Both the position numbers and the translations under genes were made by a program. 64,000 nucleotides of DNA, from positions 36,642,001-36,706,000 of the forward strand of contig CM060733.1 of the NCBI GenBank assembly GCA_030704615.1. Reading direction: 5' to 3'. The notes beneath the pieces were generated by a model. The model was not told the origin of the DNA. It worked only from the letters and a program-made list of their open reading frames with translations, and did no database searches. The stretch comes from Takakia lepidozioides (Eukaryota; Streptophyta; Takakiopsida; Takakiales; Takakiaceae). Position 1 is the stretch's first letter, and every line of letters begins with the position of its first letter. Shown one piece after another: positions 1 through 11,207 of this stretch.

Positions 1-760
1 ATGAGCAAGGTAGTATCTGATTGGCCACTGCCAATCTAACCATTCATCTGCACTTCCTTGCACCTCCATTACAAATAAACTCGCATCAGGTAACTGATCG
101 TCCACTCCTGTGGCGGCCTCTCCTGTTGTTAGTCGTGACAAATGATCTGCCACAAGATGCAAACGGCCAGGCTTGTAAATAACCTCGAACTCAAACTCAT
201 GCAAGATTATTAACCACCTCGCTATCCTTCCACTTATCAAGGTTTGTTCACCAGATATATCAGAGCCTGGTGATCCACATAAACATAAACTTTCTTCCCA
301 TAGGTAATGCCTGAATTTCTTCACTGCATAAATCATTGCCAATGCTTCTCTTTCCGTTGTACTATAGTTCCTCTCAGCACTGTTCATCAACCGGCTAGCA
401 TAGTACACAGGTGAATCTATATTCCCTGTAACATTCTGGGCTAACACCGCTTCCAACGCTTCTCCTGATGCATCGCAGTGAACATGGAATACTACATGCC
501 AGTGAGGGTTAATCAGTACAGGTGTAGTTGTTACTGACAGTGTAAGTTCCTCAAATGCCTGTTGACATTCCGCTGTCCGGCAAACACTGCATCTTTCTTC
601 AGTAAGTTTGCTCAATGGTGCTGCTATTTGTGCATACCTTTTGACAAATCTCCTGTAATAACTGGTTTGCCCAAGGAATCTTCGTAGACTTTTAACATTC
701 ACTGGTGGTGGAGAGGCTTTAATGGACTCTGTCTTTCTGGGATCCACAAGGAGTCCTTTT
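1..760 (-). pseudogene. RT connection and RNase H region, truncated by the window edge
   Basis: Reading the minus strand from about 745 gives KASPPPVNVKSLRRFLGQTS, then SKLTEERCSVC, FHVHCDASGEALEAVLAQ, YYASRLMNSAERNYSTTERE and KKFRHYLWEE. These are the RNase H segments of gypsy pol: the catalytic D in HCDASG and the E of the ERNYSTTERE region are visible. One base appears to be missing in an A/G run near 755. The protein continues past position 1. Confidence 0.75.
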
Positions 761-835
761 TACACACAATGTGTCCCAGAAGCACCCCTGAGTTCACACA
801 GAAAGTACACTTCTCTGGATTCAGGCCCAGACCTC

Positions 836-1306
836 TCATCCTGCATCTGGCCAGCATAACTCCAATTTATGCAAGTGCTCATTCTTAGAGCTGTACACAC
901 TGAAATCATCCAAGAACACCTGCATGAAATCATCCAGATACTCATGAAAAGATTCACTTATCACTCTCTGAAAGGTCGCTGGTGCATTACAAAGTCCAAA
1001 GGGCATGACTTTGTATGCATAAGCCCCCCAGTCTGTGATGAAAGCTGTTTTCCCTTGGTCTTCTTCTGCCACTTGCACTTGATTATAACCACTGAAGCCA
1101 TCCATGAATGAGTACATCTCATGGCCTGCCACAGTGTCTAATACTGCTTCTGTGAATGGCAAAGGGAAAGGATCTTTCTTCGTACAAGCATTCAGCTTCT
1201 TATAGTTCACACATACTCTTAGTTTGCCATTCTTCTTGGGAACTATAACAATGGGTGACAACCAAGTTGTATACTCTATTGGGTATATAAACTTAGCCTC
1301 AGCCAA
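836..1306 (-). pseudogene. reverse transcriptase core
   Basis: Clear RT motifs in order: WLSPIVIVPKKNGKLRVCVNY, LNACTKKDPFPLPF, MYSFMDGFSGYNQVQV, TAFITDWGAYAYKVMPFGLC, NAPATFQRVI, and the catalytic box VFLDDFSVYS (an F-L-D-D variant of YxDD). It would copy element RNA into cDNA. The domain is complete through the palm, but the frame is lost just after it, near 745. Confidence 0.85.
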
Positions 1307-2136
1307 CTTCTTATCTCTTCTCCAACCTTCTGTGCGTAGTTGGGATTCATTCTATACCTCGCCTGCTTGATTGGTACTGACCCTGGTTCCAGTTCAATCT
1401 TATGCTGACAGACTTCAGGTGGTATCCCTTTTAGATCCTCATAGCTCCAAGCAAATACATCTCTGTATTTGATGAACAAGCTTTTAGCTTCTTCGAAGAA
1501 TTCCGGCTCCAAATCAGCTCCTACTTTCACCATCCTCGGTTCCTCTTTAGTTCCCACATTTACTTCTCTCACCTGCTCATCAGCTGTGATTGTCCAACCA
1601 GTCACCACTTCATCCTGTAAGCTCACAGTGGCTGGTTCTTCTAGGATTTCTATTTCTCCTTCTCTCTCTTCATAGAAATGTGATGGGTAAATGCTGGTTT
1701 CCTCTTCAGTTGGTGTTGCTGTCACTACACCACAGCAGATACCTCTCAAACAACTTAGGCTTTCCAGCCGCATCTCTGCAACCTGCTCCCACTCTGGGTG
1801 TGCAGCAAATAGGGTAGCTTCCTGCTCCTCATCCAGTCCTCCTCTCCAGTCATACTCTCTGACTCCTCGAGGTCTTCTTGTAGCAGGTAATCTACTAGAT
1901 TTCTTTGTGGTAATTTGTATCTCGTGTATCCCATTATGCACGGTTAGTAACTGAGAATTCCAGTCATGGAATACCCTGGCCTGTTTCAGCCACGGACGTC
2001 CCAATAATAAGGAGTAAGCCTCCATGACTTCATCCATTTTTAATACAGTTACTGTGATCATAAAGATCATTTTCTGTATCTGTATCTTAACTCCTCTTAT
2101 TAATCCCAATGGCTGTACACTTCTTTGATCTGCCAT
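1276..2136 (-). pseudogene. pol linker between protease and reverse transcriptase
   Basis: A 286-codon open stretch. It has the protease C-terminal segment (YSLLLGRPWLKQARVFHDWN), an acidic linker, then the run-up to RT (YRDVFAWSYEDLKGIPPEVC and HKIELEPGSVPIKQARYRMN). This is the standard approach to the RT palm in gypsy elements. It overlaps RT in another frame at about 1306, which marks a frameshift. Confidence 0.75.
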
Positions 2137-2500
2137 TGTTACTGTAAATGGGGCTTTTCATGTTACTTAGACCAAGCTTCTTCCTTAATTGGTCTGTCAT
2201 GATATTTACTCCAGAACCACCATCTATCAGTACATCAGTTAGTTCTGTGCTTCCAATTCTCAATTGGATTACTGGCATAGAATCATCAAAGTCCATGACT
2301 GGTTCTCGCCCTTCCGGCTTCACATTATAACTGGTCACCTTGCTGTTCAGGTCTGTGTTTCCTGTCTCTTGGGCAATTCGATTGATTGCTTGATACAGCC
2401 TGTGCCTACAATAAGGTGCCACAGCTAATAGCTGTCCAATGGTAATTTCTGCTTTGGTCTGACATATTACTGCAGCCAAAGTCTCTTCATTACTTTGCAT
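2087..2500 (-). pseudogene. retroviral-type aspartic protease region
   Basis: The frame contains VLIDGGSGVNIM, where D-G-G-S-G is the active-site loop of the pepsin-like protease of plant Ty3/gypsy elements, preceded by MPVIQLRIGS. Its job would be to cut the Gag-Pol polyprotein. It ends in a frame change before the linker to RT (1276-2136). Confidence 0.75.
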
Positions 2501-2836
2501 GTCTGCATCTTCTTTTTTCTTTCTTCCTCACTCCCTTCTTTTTCTCCATCCGAATCAGAGGAATCTGCCACAGGAATATCAATACTCTTTGCATTTCCCT
2601 TATAGTATCTGCCACTTCCTTGTGCAGTTCCTTCTCATCTTTCCAAGTCTCTTCATCTTTAGCATATCATTGCCACTTCCAGTCTCATCTTTCTTCCTCT
2701 TCTACTGGAGGTATTAGTTTGGCTTTACTTCTTGTTACTATCATTGTACTTACTTCTGGTACAACACATGGCCTAACCATGTGAGCTGCCACCACTGGGC
2801 CCTCATTCACAGGAGCTCTCATCTCATTCTGATGTC

Positions 2837-5347
2837 TTATCCAGAATGAACAGGCTGCCTTGCGATGTCCTGGCTGATTACAATAGTAACATAGCTCTTC
2901 ACCATTGGGTCCTCGCCCTTGGTCTGTTCTTGGATTATTTCTATAATCCTGATTCCCGGGCTGGTAATTCCCCTTGGATTACCCTGATAGTTGCCTCTGG
3001 AATTTCCTTGGTAATTCCCTCTTGAATTACCTCTCCCTTCCATGCCATTGTTATAACCACTAGACCTCCCATAGTGGTCCTGATCATTGTTTCTTCTTGG
3101 CTGGGGCTGCACCTGATGCACCCTTACTTGCCTAGGTTCTCTTGCAGCTGTCCTTCTGTTGTAGTAACAATTCTCAGTAGAATGGTTATCCATTTTACAG
3201 ATAGTACAATGTTTCTCCTTCATGTGGCATTCTGTGGTGGTATGGCCTTCATTCTGCACTTTGCACACCATACACCTTTCCTCCAATGTGTTGCAGCCTC
3301 TGTGCATACTTCTTCAAGATTTCTTCCAATTTTTTTCATAGTTATCCCTCTTCAACTTCTCCTTTTCTTACTCTTTCTTTTTAGTTCTTGTTCTTTTTCT
3401 TCATCTGACTCATCCTCAGAGTCCTCATCTTTTTTTCTCTCTCTCCTGAGCATTCCCAATTGCTCAATTCTGTTCGCAGTTTCAAATGCCTCCTCCACTG
3501 TATATGGGGTAACATATCCACTTTCTTTTGCAATTCTGGTCTTAGTCCACTCACAAACCAAGTCTTCTGTAAACCGGGCATGGTACTGCAGCCAGCTTTT
3601 TCATCATCAATTCCATCTTCTCCATATACTCTTCAACAGTTTCATGCTTCTTCTGCTTCAGCTGTTGTAAACTTCCATACACTTCATCCTCAGTTTTACT
3701 TGTCCTGAACTTATTTCGAAATGCTGTATTCAAGCCATTCTAGGTTAGGAAATGACTATCAGGGAATCTTGCATACCATTCACTTGCTTTCTTGATAAGT
3801 GAACAAGAAACAGTCTCATCTTGGCATCATCGCCATTCTCATTGTTCACTATTACACATGTGCTCAAATTGGCTAATGTGTACATCGGAGATCCCCTTTT
3901 CCTGAATATATTGGAAAGGGTGGTTTTGCCCGTGTTGGTTGTAACGCCATCCGTGGCCCTACCTTCTGCCCACTGACAGGTGCTGGCACCCTTGCTGGTG
4001 CTGGTCCTTCTGGACCTGTTGCTTTTGTGGTGGATCTTCCACCAAGTGGTGGCCCTTGAGCACTCCTTGCTTCTGGCCCCACGATATTCACAGTATCCCA
4101 GCTTCAGTTGCACTACTTCCCACACTCCCTGTCCCCCAGAGCCAGATCCAGGCAGCCCGCCTGATCCCCCTGAAGCCGACACCTTCGTTGGCCTGCGATC
4201 CAAGTGCTCCACTTGATCCAGGTCCAACGGGTTGGGATGTCCTGGTTGTAGTCTCAACCTCAGCTGTTGGGTCTACTTCTTCATATTCTTCCTCTTCTAA
4301 TTTCTTCTCTCTGTTTTCATCCTCCAAGTTCTGCCCTTGGGTTTCTTCTTCACTCATGTAACTCAACTGTAATGGTGTTGGAGAGTCTGAACTCTCCGTT
4401 GGCTCTGCCACATCCTCTTCTCCTTCTTCACCTTCTGCTTCAGAAACTGGAGTTCCTGCTTTTGGTGTTCCATGCCAACTCTTATCAAAGATTTCTATCA
4501 AGTCTTTTATCCAAGGATGTACCTCAGATCTTTCACCTCGTGATTGATCTTCTTCCTGTACCAATTCCCTTAATCTTTCTTGCAAAGAAACAGAAGGAGT
4601 GGCATCCAACTCTAGTTCTTCCGGTATAGGTGATGCACTCTTTGATCTTGATGGTGTGAGAGGTCCAGATGATTCCCCTATGTCTATTCCTCTCTCCCAA
4701 AGATATGGATAATTAGCTTTCAGATAGCTTTCTCTTTTTGCTGAATATCTCTGTCGTCTAGCTTCTCTTTCATCACTCATGTCCCATGTCTTTCATTTCT
4801 TTTAATGTGGCAATAACCAAAACTCTCTTCTGTAATATCTCTCGTATATGCCTGGGTTTCTTTCAAGCTTCAATGCACCCTTGGCTATACTTGAAGTCTC
4901 CGTTACCATATAACCATATGGCAAACAAGTCTGAAAAGCTGTTCTTGGTGTGAGTTTGATCCACAAAATATCCTTTGGAATCCAATTCTTTACCAGTACC
5001 AGCTCTTCATGCATATGAGTATAAACATTCACCTTTCTTTCTTCCCAGCCTTCAAACTCTACTCGTTTAATGGATAACAATGCTATCACATAAACCAATG
5101 TTGGTAACCAACGTGCTCTTCCTCTACAGGCTACCTGATAAATCTTTATCACTCCTTTCTCCAGACCCCATTCTGGATCAGCATCATGCACTCGTTTAAG
5201 AATATTTTCTTTACAACCGTTTGACAATTCCAAGAACCTTTGAAAGAATTGTTTGGACAATCTTTCTTCCTTCGTTCCACAGGGAATTTGATTCACTTCA
5301 AATTCTTTAATGGTCCAACCACCATGATCCCACCAGATGCCTGTCAC
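2837..5347 (-). pseudogene. gag region: leader domain, acidic linker, capsid, zinc knuckles
   Basis: Several minus-strand frames join up. 5347-4802 encodes a 181-residue N-terminal domain I do not recognise. 4780-4088 is a polar, acidic, probably disordered stretch starting MSDEREARRQRYSAKRES. About 3920-3350 carries capsid text (EWYARFPDSHF, then TAFRNKFRTSKTEDEVYG and KKHETVEEYMEKMEL) typical of the retrotransposon gag domain, but with stops and frame changes near 3750 and 3550. 3307-2837 has two CCHC-like knuckles (CMVCKVQNEGHTTTEC and CTICKMDNHSTENC) followed by a Gly/Asn/Arg-rich repeat. The frameshifts make it non-functional as it stands. Confidence 0.75.
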
Positions 5348-5367
5348 ATCTGGTCATTCATGTCTCA

Positions 5368-5389
5368 GGTCCCCAGTATGGTCGCCAAA
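5368..5389 (-). other. primer-binding site of the retrotransposon
   Basis: Read on the minus strand directly after the LTR, the sequence begins TTTGGCGACCATACTGGGGA. The TGGCG start and GGGGA end resemble primer-binding sites complementary to a tRNA 3' end, perhaps tRNA-Asp as in some plant gypsy elements. The match is partial and the tRNA assignment is inference. Confidence 0.5.
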
Positions 5390-6018
5390 TGTCGCGCGGC
5401 TTTTACTCACCCATCCCTTCGCTATTCGAGGCGGAAACTCCAAGATTGAAGAGTTGGAAATCTCTAAGTACTCAGCCCGCGCAGAACAATCAGTCATGAC
5501 CTACAGCTAGTGTATCATGGGGGTGTTTCCTATTTGTTTCCCTTATGGTATTCATGTTAACTATCTTACCATTGATAATTAAGTATCAGTTTGCTTTATC
5601 AATCTATTGGATTCCATCAACTCATCCATTCATTCCACAGCTTCTCTCAGATCTCTCTACACAGTGTGATTGTATCGTAAAAGTATCCGATTATGATTTA
5701 TCAGGTATCAGGCCGAAGCCATTGTGTCTCTAATCTCCTCTACAATATCATTACAGCCTTGCATATATCAAGCATCTATTCATCATCTCTCTATCTTCAC
5801 TTCCGTTCTTCATCTCTGCCCGATCCCCTCTCCTCTATCACCAAGAAGTCCTCCTCCGAATCCTCTCCCTCAATTCCCCGTTCTCCCTTTATCTTCCTAT
5901 CCGCAGTTCTAACCGTTTCCCTCACTAACCGTCGTCTGTGAACTAACATGTTCCCTTCGCAGGTGTTGTTCCCCACAGTCGTTCCCTGTCCTACTCTTCG
6001 TTCCCTATGATCGTGACA
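5390..6018 (-). repeat. 5' LTR of the Ty3/gypsy element
   Basis: A 629-base block that starts TGTCGCGCGG and ends GATCGTGACA on the plus strand, so it has TG...CA ends with a short imperfect inverted repeat. On the minus strand its end is followed immediately by a primer-binding-like site and then gag, as expected for a 5' LTR. The partner LTR is outside the window, so the boundaries rest on end motifs and position only. Confidence 0.65.
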
Positions 6019-6300
6019 GCTGTGTCAAGCTGTGACTGGCTGTGTGAAACTGTGACGGGCTGTGTCAAGCTGTGACTGGCTGTGTGAAACTGTGACGGGC
6101 TGTGACTGGCTGTGCGACTGTATTTGGCTGTGTCGGGCTGTGACTGGCTGTGTGGCTGTGTCGGGCTGTGTAGGCTGTGTTGGCTGTGTCTGCTGTGACG
6201 ACTGTGACGGGCTGTGACGGCTGTGTTGGCTGTGACGGGCTGTGTTGGCTGTGTTGGCTGTGACGACTGTGACGACTGTGACGACTGTGTAACCCCCTCT
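6019..6300. repeat. GGCTGTG decanucleotide satellite, first orientation
   Basis: About 280 bases of a degenerate unit near 10 bases, such as GGCTGTGACT, GGCTGTGTC and GGCTGTGACG, on the plus strand. It begins at the LTR end. The open frames through it are by-products of the repeat. It is the reverse complement of the satellite at 6410-7290. Confidence 0.9.
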
Positions 6301-6409
6301 ACAGTGCGCTGCTGTCACCCCTAAGGCTCCTGTTGGTCTCAGTCTGTGCAAAAATTAAGGGTACCCTACAGATCCCGTATAAGTGTCTAAGTCTCTGACA
6401 GTCCTCTAA

Positions 6410-7295
6410 CACCTGTCACAGCCCCTCACAGCCCCTCACAGCCCCACAGGCCACTGGGCTTAGCCTGTCACAGCCCCTCATAGCCCGTCACAGCTCGCCA
6501 CAGCCTATCACAGCCCATCACAGCCCCACAGGCCACAGGCCACAGCCTGTCATAGCCCCTCACAGCCCCTCACAGCCCCACAGGCCACTGGGCTTAGCCT
6601 ATCACAGCCCGTCACAGCTCGCCACAACATGTCACAGCCCATCACAGCCCCACAGGCCACAGGGCACAGCCCCTCACAGCCCCTCACAGCCCCACATGGC
6701 ACAGCCTGTCACAGCCCCTTATAGCCCGTCATAGCCCCACAGGCCACAGGGCACAGCCTGTCACAACCCCTTATAGCCCGTCACAGCCCCAAAGGCCTCA
6801 GGCATGGCCTATCACAGCCCCTCACAGCCCCAAAGGCCTCAGGCACGGCCTGTCACAGCCCCTCACAGCCCATCACAGCCCCAAAGGCCACGAGCACAGC
6901 CTGTCACAGCCCGTCACAGCCCCAAAGGCCAGGGGCGCAGCCCGTCACAGCCCCGAAGGCCACTGGCGCAGCCCATGACAGCCCCAAAAGGCCACCGGCA
7001 CAGCCCCTCACAGCCCATCACAGCCCCCAAGGCCACCGGCGCAGCCCGTCACAGGCCCTCATAGCCCGTCACAGCCCCGAAGGCCACCGGCACAGGCCCT
7101 CATAGGCCCTCACAGCCCGTCACAGCCCGAAGGCCACCGGCGCAGCCCGTGACAGCCCCTCACAGCCCGTCACAACCCCGAAGGCCACTGGCGCAGCCCG
7201 GCACAGCCCGTCACAGCCCTGAAGGCCACCGGCACAGCCCCTCACAGCCCGTCACAGCCCCCAAGGCCACAGGGACAGCCCGTCACAGCCCCATC
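6410..7295. repeat. CACAGCC satellite, opposite orientation, with higher-order units
   Basis: About 880 bases built from CACAGCCCCTCA and CACAGCCCGTCA units, with a recurring spacer such as CACAGGCCACAGGGCA or AAGGCCACCGGCGCAG every few units, giving a higher-order period of about 55-65 bases. The long frames that read SQP.. or PSQPRRP are repeat artefacts with no start context or conserved domain. Confidence 0.9.
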
Positions 7296-7299
7296 CATG

Positions 7300-7790
7300 A
7301 CCGCTCTGGCAGTTTAGCCATTTCTCCAAGGGGTTTAGCCATGCCAAGCTAGGGTTTGTGTCTCTTGGACTCTAGGCTTCTTTCCACCGAGCTATGGCGG
7401 CTGTGAGGAAATCAGCAAGGTATTCTTGCTCTTTCGGCTCCCACACACCACCATAGTAGCCCTAAGCCATGAGGTGGTTGCCACAAACCAAGCCTTCTTT
7501 CTCACTTAGCCTCCCCAAACACGCCACTAAACTCAATGGCAAACAACCAAGCCCTGCTGGTTCCCAGCCCTTGTGAGCACTCATTCAAGCACTCTCCTTG
7601 GCCATAGCATCTGTCTTAGAGCCTATTCCAGCCCCCTACACCTGCTGCTTCAAGAGTTGCGCTCCCTTCAAGCTTGAAGTTGAAACCCCAACTCACATAG
7701 GCCCTACAAGTGCTTTTCTTTCACTCCAAGTGGAAACCAGCCCTAAACCTTCCATTCTAGCTCTCTAAAGCTTGAAAACAAGAGCCTCAA
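7300..7790. other. non-coding, no gene seen
   Basis: Low-complexity C-rich sequence (CTTGG, AAGCC and CACTC motifs) that grades into the tandem repeat beginning near 7790. No frame with domain content. Confidence 0.5.
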
Positions 7791-8130
7791 TGGGCTGAAG
7801 GCATGCTCCACACATGCCCCACTCTCACCATAAGAGAATCAGCTCCTTTGCTTCATTTCTTGCACCCACAAACCTGAAAATACAAGCTTCAGCAGGCTGA
7901 AAGCATGCTCCACATGCCCTACAGGGAAACCAGCCCCTTCCTTCTTTTCTTGCACTCCCACACCTGAAAGTGCAAGCCTTCACCAGGCTGATAGCATGCT
8001 CCACACATGCATTGCCCTCACATAAGGGAAGTCAGCCCTTCCCTCTTCCTTGCTTGCCCTCCAAGCTTGAAGATGGAAGCTTCAATGAGCTGAATACATG
8101 CTCCACACATGCAACCTCTTCACACAAGAG
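7790..8130. repeat. tandem repeat of about 100 bases, four copies
   Basis: Each copy has a GCTGAA..CATGCTCCACACATGC core preceded by AAG(C)nTTCA. Cores lie near 7801, 7903, 7994 and 8097, so spacing is 91-103 bases. Copies are diverged and separated by CAGCCC-rich spacers. Confidence 0.7.
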
Positions 8131-11100
8131 ATATCAGCCCCCTATCTTGGCTCCTTGGCTCCTTGATGCTCTCTAAGACAAGACTAAGCACTCCACAGCC
8201 CTTGTCCTGAAACCCTATGGCTTACATTTCCAGCCACAAGACACTCCAATTGTGGTGCAAGAACTTTTCTTCCAAGCTCTGAAACCCTTGGTGCACATTC
8301 CATGGCCTTGCCGCACCTCTTAGCTCCAATTCCAGCCCCGCTCTTGCCATGGCAAGAGCCCTCATACCGCTGGAGTTTCAGATTGAAACCCCCAACTCAA
8401 CATAGCCACAAATGCATTGGCTTGCATACAAGAGAAATCAGCCATCTCTCTTCACTCATACCTCCTTATGAGCTTGAAGTTGGAGCTCCCGATAACTGTG
8501 ACTTACATGCTACAGCTCCTTAACTTGGCCTGCAGCTGAAGAAGACGACCACCAGTTCACCCACTCGAGACCAGCATCTCCCCCGCTTCACACTAGAAGC
8601 CCAAACTTGGTTGCCATAGCGTTGAGCTATGCAACGCCGCTCTTCAACATAGGCTACCCGCCTCTCTATCCATTGCAAACCTGCAACCTGTTTGCCTTTG
8701 CACTCTATCCACTTTGGATAGGCTCATGCACGGATCCCTGCACTCTAGGCTGAACCGCTTCTCATGAAAACACAAGTGCTACAAAACAACTTGAACCTGG
8801 CACTCACAGACTCGAGCTGATCTTTCTCAAGTGATAACAAAGAAGAATACAAGCACGAGCTCATACGAGCTCACAAAGCTGAAGCATAAACTCATGCATA
8901 TATAACCTCATCACTCAAATACAAGTCAAGCCAAGTGCACCCCATGCCATGGGGAATCCACACTACGGCGCCATAGCTAGGCGCGGTGAGGCTCAACTCA
9001 AGAAAGATGAGCCTCCCACGCTTGCCGTGAAGATAACCACTCCAGGGCCTAAATCTACCTTGACCCCTGGATTGACACTTGGGCCAATCCCAAATGTCAA
9101 TATGTAAAAGCTAGCTATTTCCTAGCTAGTTTCACACTAGTGGTAAAATAACTTGACACACCTATAATATAGCCACTTTTCTAATTCTGTATTCTCGCCA
9201 CATGGGCGTTGGGTAGAATCTACTGATGTCGCCCTGCCTGCGATTTTGGAAAAGTGAAAAAAAAAAATACACTGACTCGAACCAAGGTCACAAAGGTCAC
9301 AAAGAAGCATGCAAGCCGAGAAGAAAACAAGAGGCAAAGTTGGGGAATACCCAACAACAAGGAGAAAGAGACCACTTCCACGCATAGAGTCCAAACTAAG
9401 ATGAGCCTTAAATTTTAGGGGTTGGTAGAACATGAGCACGGCGTGAGCACAACCCACAGTCATGGGGGTTTTGGTTTTATGTTTTTAAACCGTAGTCACA
9501 GGAGTTATATGTTTTCAAAACGGAATAAACCATTGGCGGATATAGAGACATGGTGCATTTATAGGGTTTTTGTGCCTATTTCTGTCCTTATTCCTAAAAC
9601 TAAACCCTAATGCGAAATAGGCACCGATAATGTATATCTACAAGCTCCAAGTTCCACATTTATAGCTTTGGTATCCTACAAAAGAATAACACATTAGGGA
9701 AAAACAAAGTCACAATAACCAACACCATCAAATACCAAACAATAATTGAACAATTAATATAATGAGGCAAACAACGGGTTTCGTTAGCGAAATAAATCAA
9801 GGTATCGGGTCTCACCAGTGCAATTTCAAGGTATCGTTGCGTAGGTCATTATTCAATGTTTTCGTGGGTGAAACAAAATGAGTTGTGTTTGGTTTTGTAT
9901 ATAAAGAATGACGTGAGGTTGTTTTATTTCGCTACCGAATTGTTATGCGTTTATTGGAGTAGGTCATTACCCACGCTTTTGTGGGCGAAACAAAATGAAT
10001 TGTGTCTAGTTTCGCAGATTAGTGATAGCTACAAGCGTCAACATCACATGATTAAATATGCAACTATTAGTCAACAAAAACTGTTGATGGAGATGGAAAG
10101 CGGGTTCTTGGAATGTAATGACACACGCTCCGTCATAGGGCCAAGTGCTTAACTTTGTGTGGCTTCTGCTCACATGAGCACATAATCCTAGAAACTATGC
10201 CACAATCTCTCACCTCCATAGCTCTAGGTATTGAGAGGGATTGTATTGAGGGCTTTGTAGGGGGGATTCCTTTGGCAAAGGTGCCATTGGCTTGACTTGC
10301 TAATGTGATAGAGTGGATTTCACTTGGAAGGACTAGGGCTTGTTCTTAGTGTGATTGCTTCATGCTTTGAGAGTTGTCATTGTCTTCCACTTCTCTCATT
10401 TCTCATCTCTTATCATTACAAGAAGATGAGCACTCCTCAACCCTCACAAGGGAAAAACCCATCCCCATGTCCCAAGTGAGGCTTGATACCTCACTTCGCA
10501 TATGAGACAAAATGAAATCCCAACACGCAAAATACAAATATAAATATCCAAAATGTCCTAGTTAACTAGAAGTAGGTAATTCTAGTTAACCATGACTAAA
10601 ACCATGACACCTCGGACCGTTTCAATAGTGAAGTGGGGTCATTTGTGCATCCCAATGGTTCATCTTCAGTGGGCCGTAAGCTATTGCAAGTTCCATACTT
10701 GACACCTACACACTTGATACCCAAAGAAAACCCCTATTTCCACCCCATTGCAAGCCCGCCATTGACTACACCTTTGCTTTGGACTTAAAAAATTACTAGT
10801 TTTTCCTAAAAGTTTAATTTCATTGCTTGGTTTGTGGTGTTTCTTTCCCATTTGAATGCGTTTAGGAACCAAGATGCACATTTGTTAGGTCTCAAATCAA
10901 CAAGAACTTATCATGTTGAGAGTGCCCAAGGTGGAATTTCCGAAACCTAATGGGAATCAGAAAAGTAAAGAAAATGGGAGCTTTCAAACCCCGACACCAG
11001 TGGATCTCTAGCAATCCCCCACTTCAATGGTGTGAAAGAAATAGAGTAGTTGAAGATAAAAATGATTGAGAGACTCACAACTCAGATGTTTCAGAGTGAA

Positions 11101-11200
11101 CATGCGGGGAGAGAGATGATTATGCAAGGACAATTACAGATGGGTGAAATGTTTGCAGAGGTTGTGAAGCCTAAAGAATGATGCAGAGCTTGGTATAGTA
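8130..11200. other. intergenic, no gene supported
   Basis: No frame with a recognisable domain. At 9841 and 9959 the phrase GTAGGTCATTA..C..GTTTTCGTGGG.GAAACAAAATGA occurs twice in direct orientation, a tandem duplication with a period of about 118 bases. The rest is AT-richer unique sequence, probably old transposon debris. Confidence 0.5.
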
Positions 11201-11207
11201 GGGTGCT

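Larger units (their letters stand above)
1..6018 (-). mobile_element. Ty3/gypsy LTR retrotransposon, decayed, 3' part beyond the left edge
   Basis: On the minus strand the order is 5' LTR, primer-binding-like site, gag, zinc knuckles, aspartic protease, reverse transcriptase, then RNase H running off position 1. That order (PR-RT-RH with no integrase ahead of RT) is the Ty3/gypsy order. The frame changes several times, in the capsid region, between protease and RT, and near 745 just after RT, so the copy is unlikely to be functional. Integrase and the 3' LTR would lie to the left of the window, so the target-site duplication cannot be checked. The element abuts the satellite at 6019. Confidence 0.88.

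Noticed and set aside
6019-7295. CRISPR-like array of short repeats
   Set aside because: Units are about 10 bases, contiguous and degenerate with no unique spacers, in a plant-type sequence.
6804-7352. Long open frames reading Ser-Gln-Pro repeats
   Set aside because: They follow the CACAGCC satellite exactly, change frame with repeat indels and have no domain; not genes.
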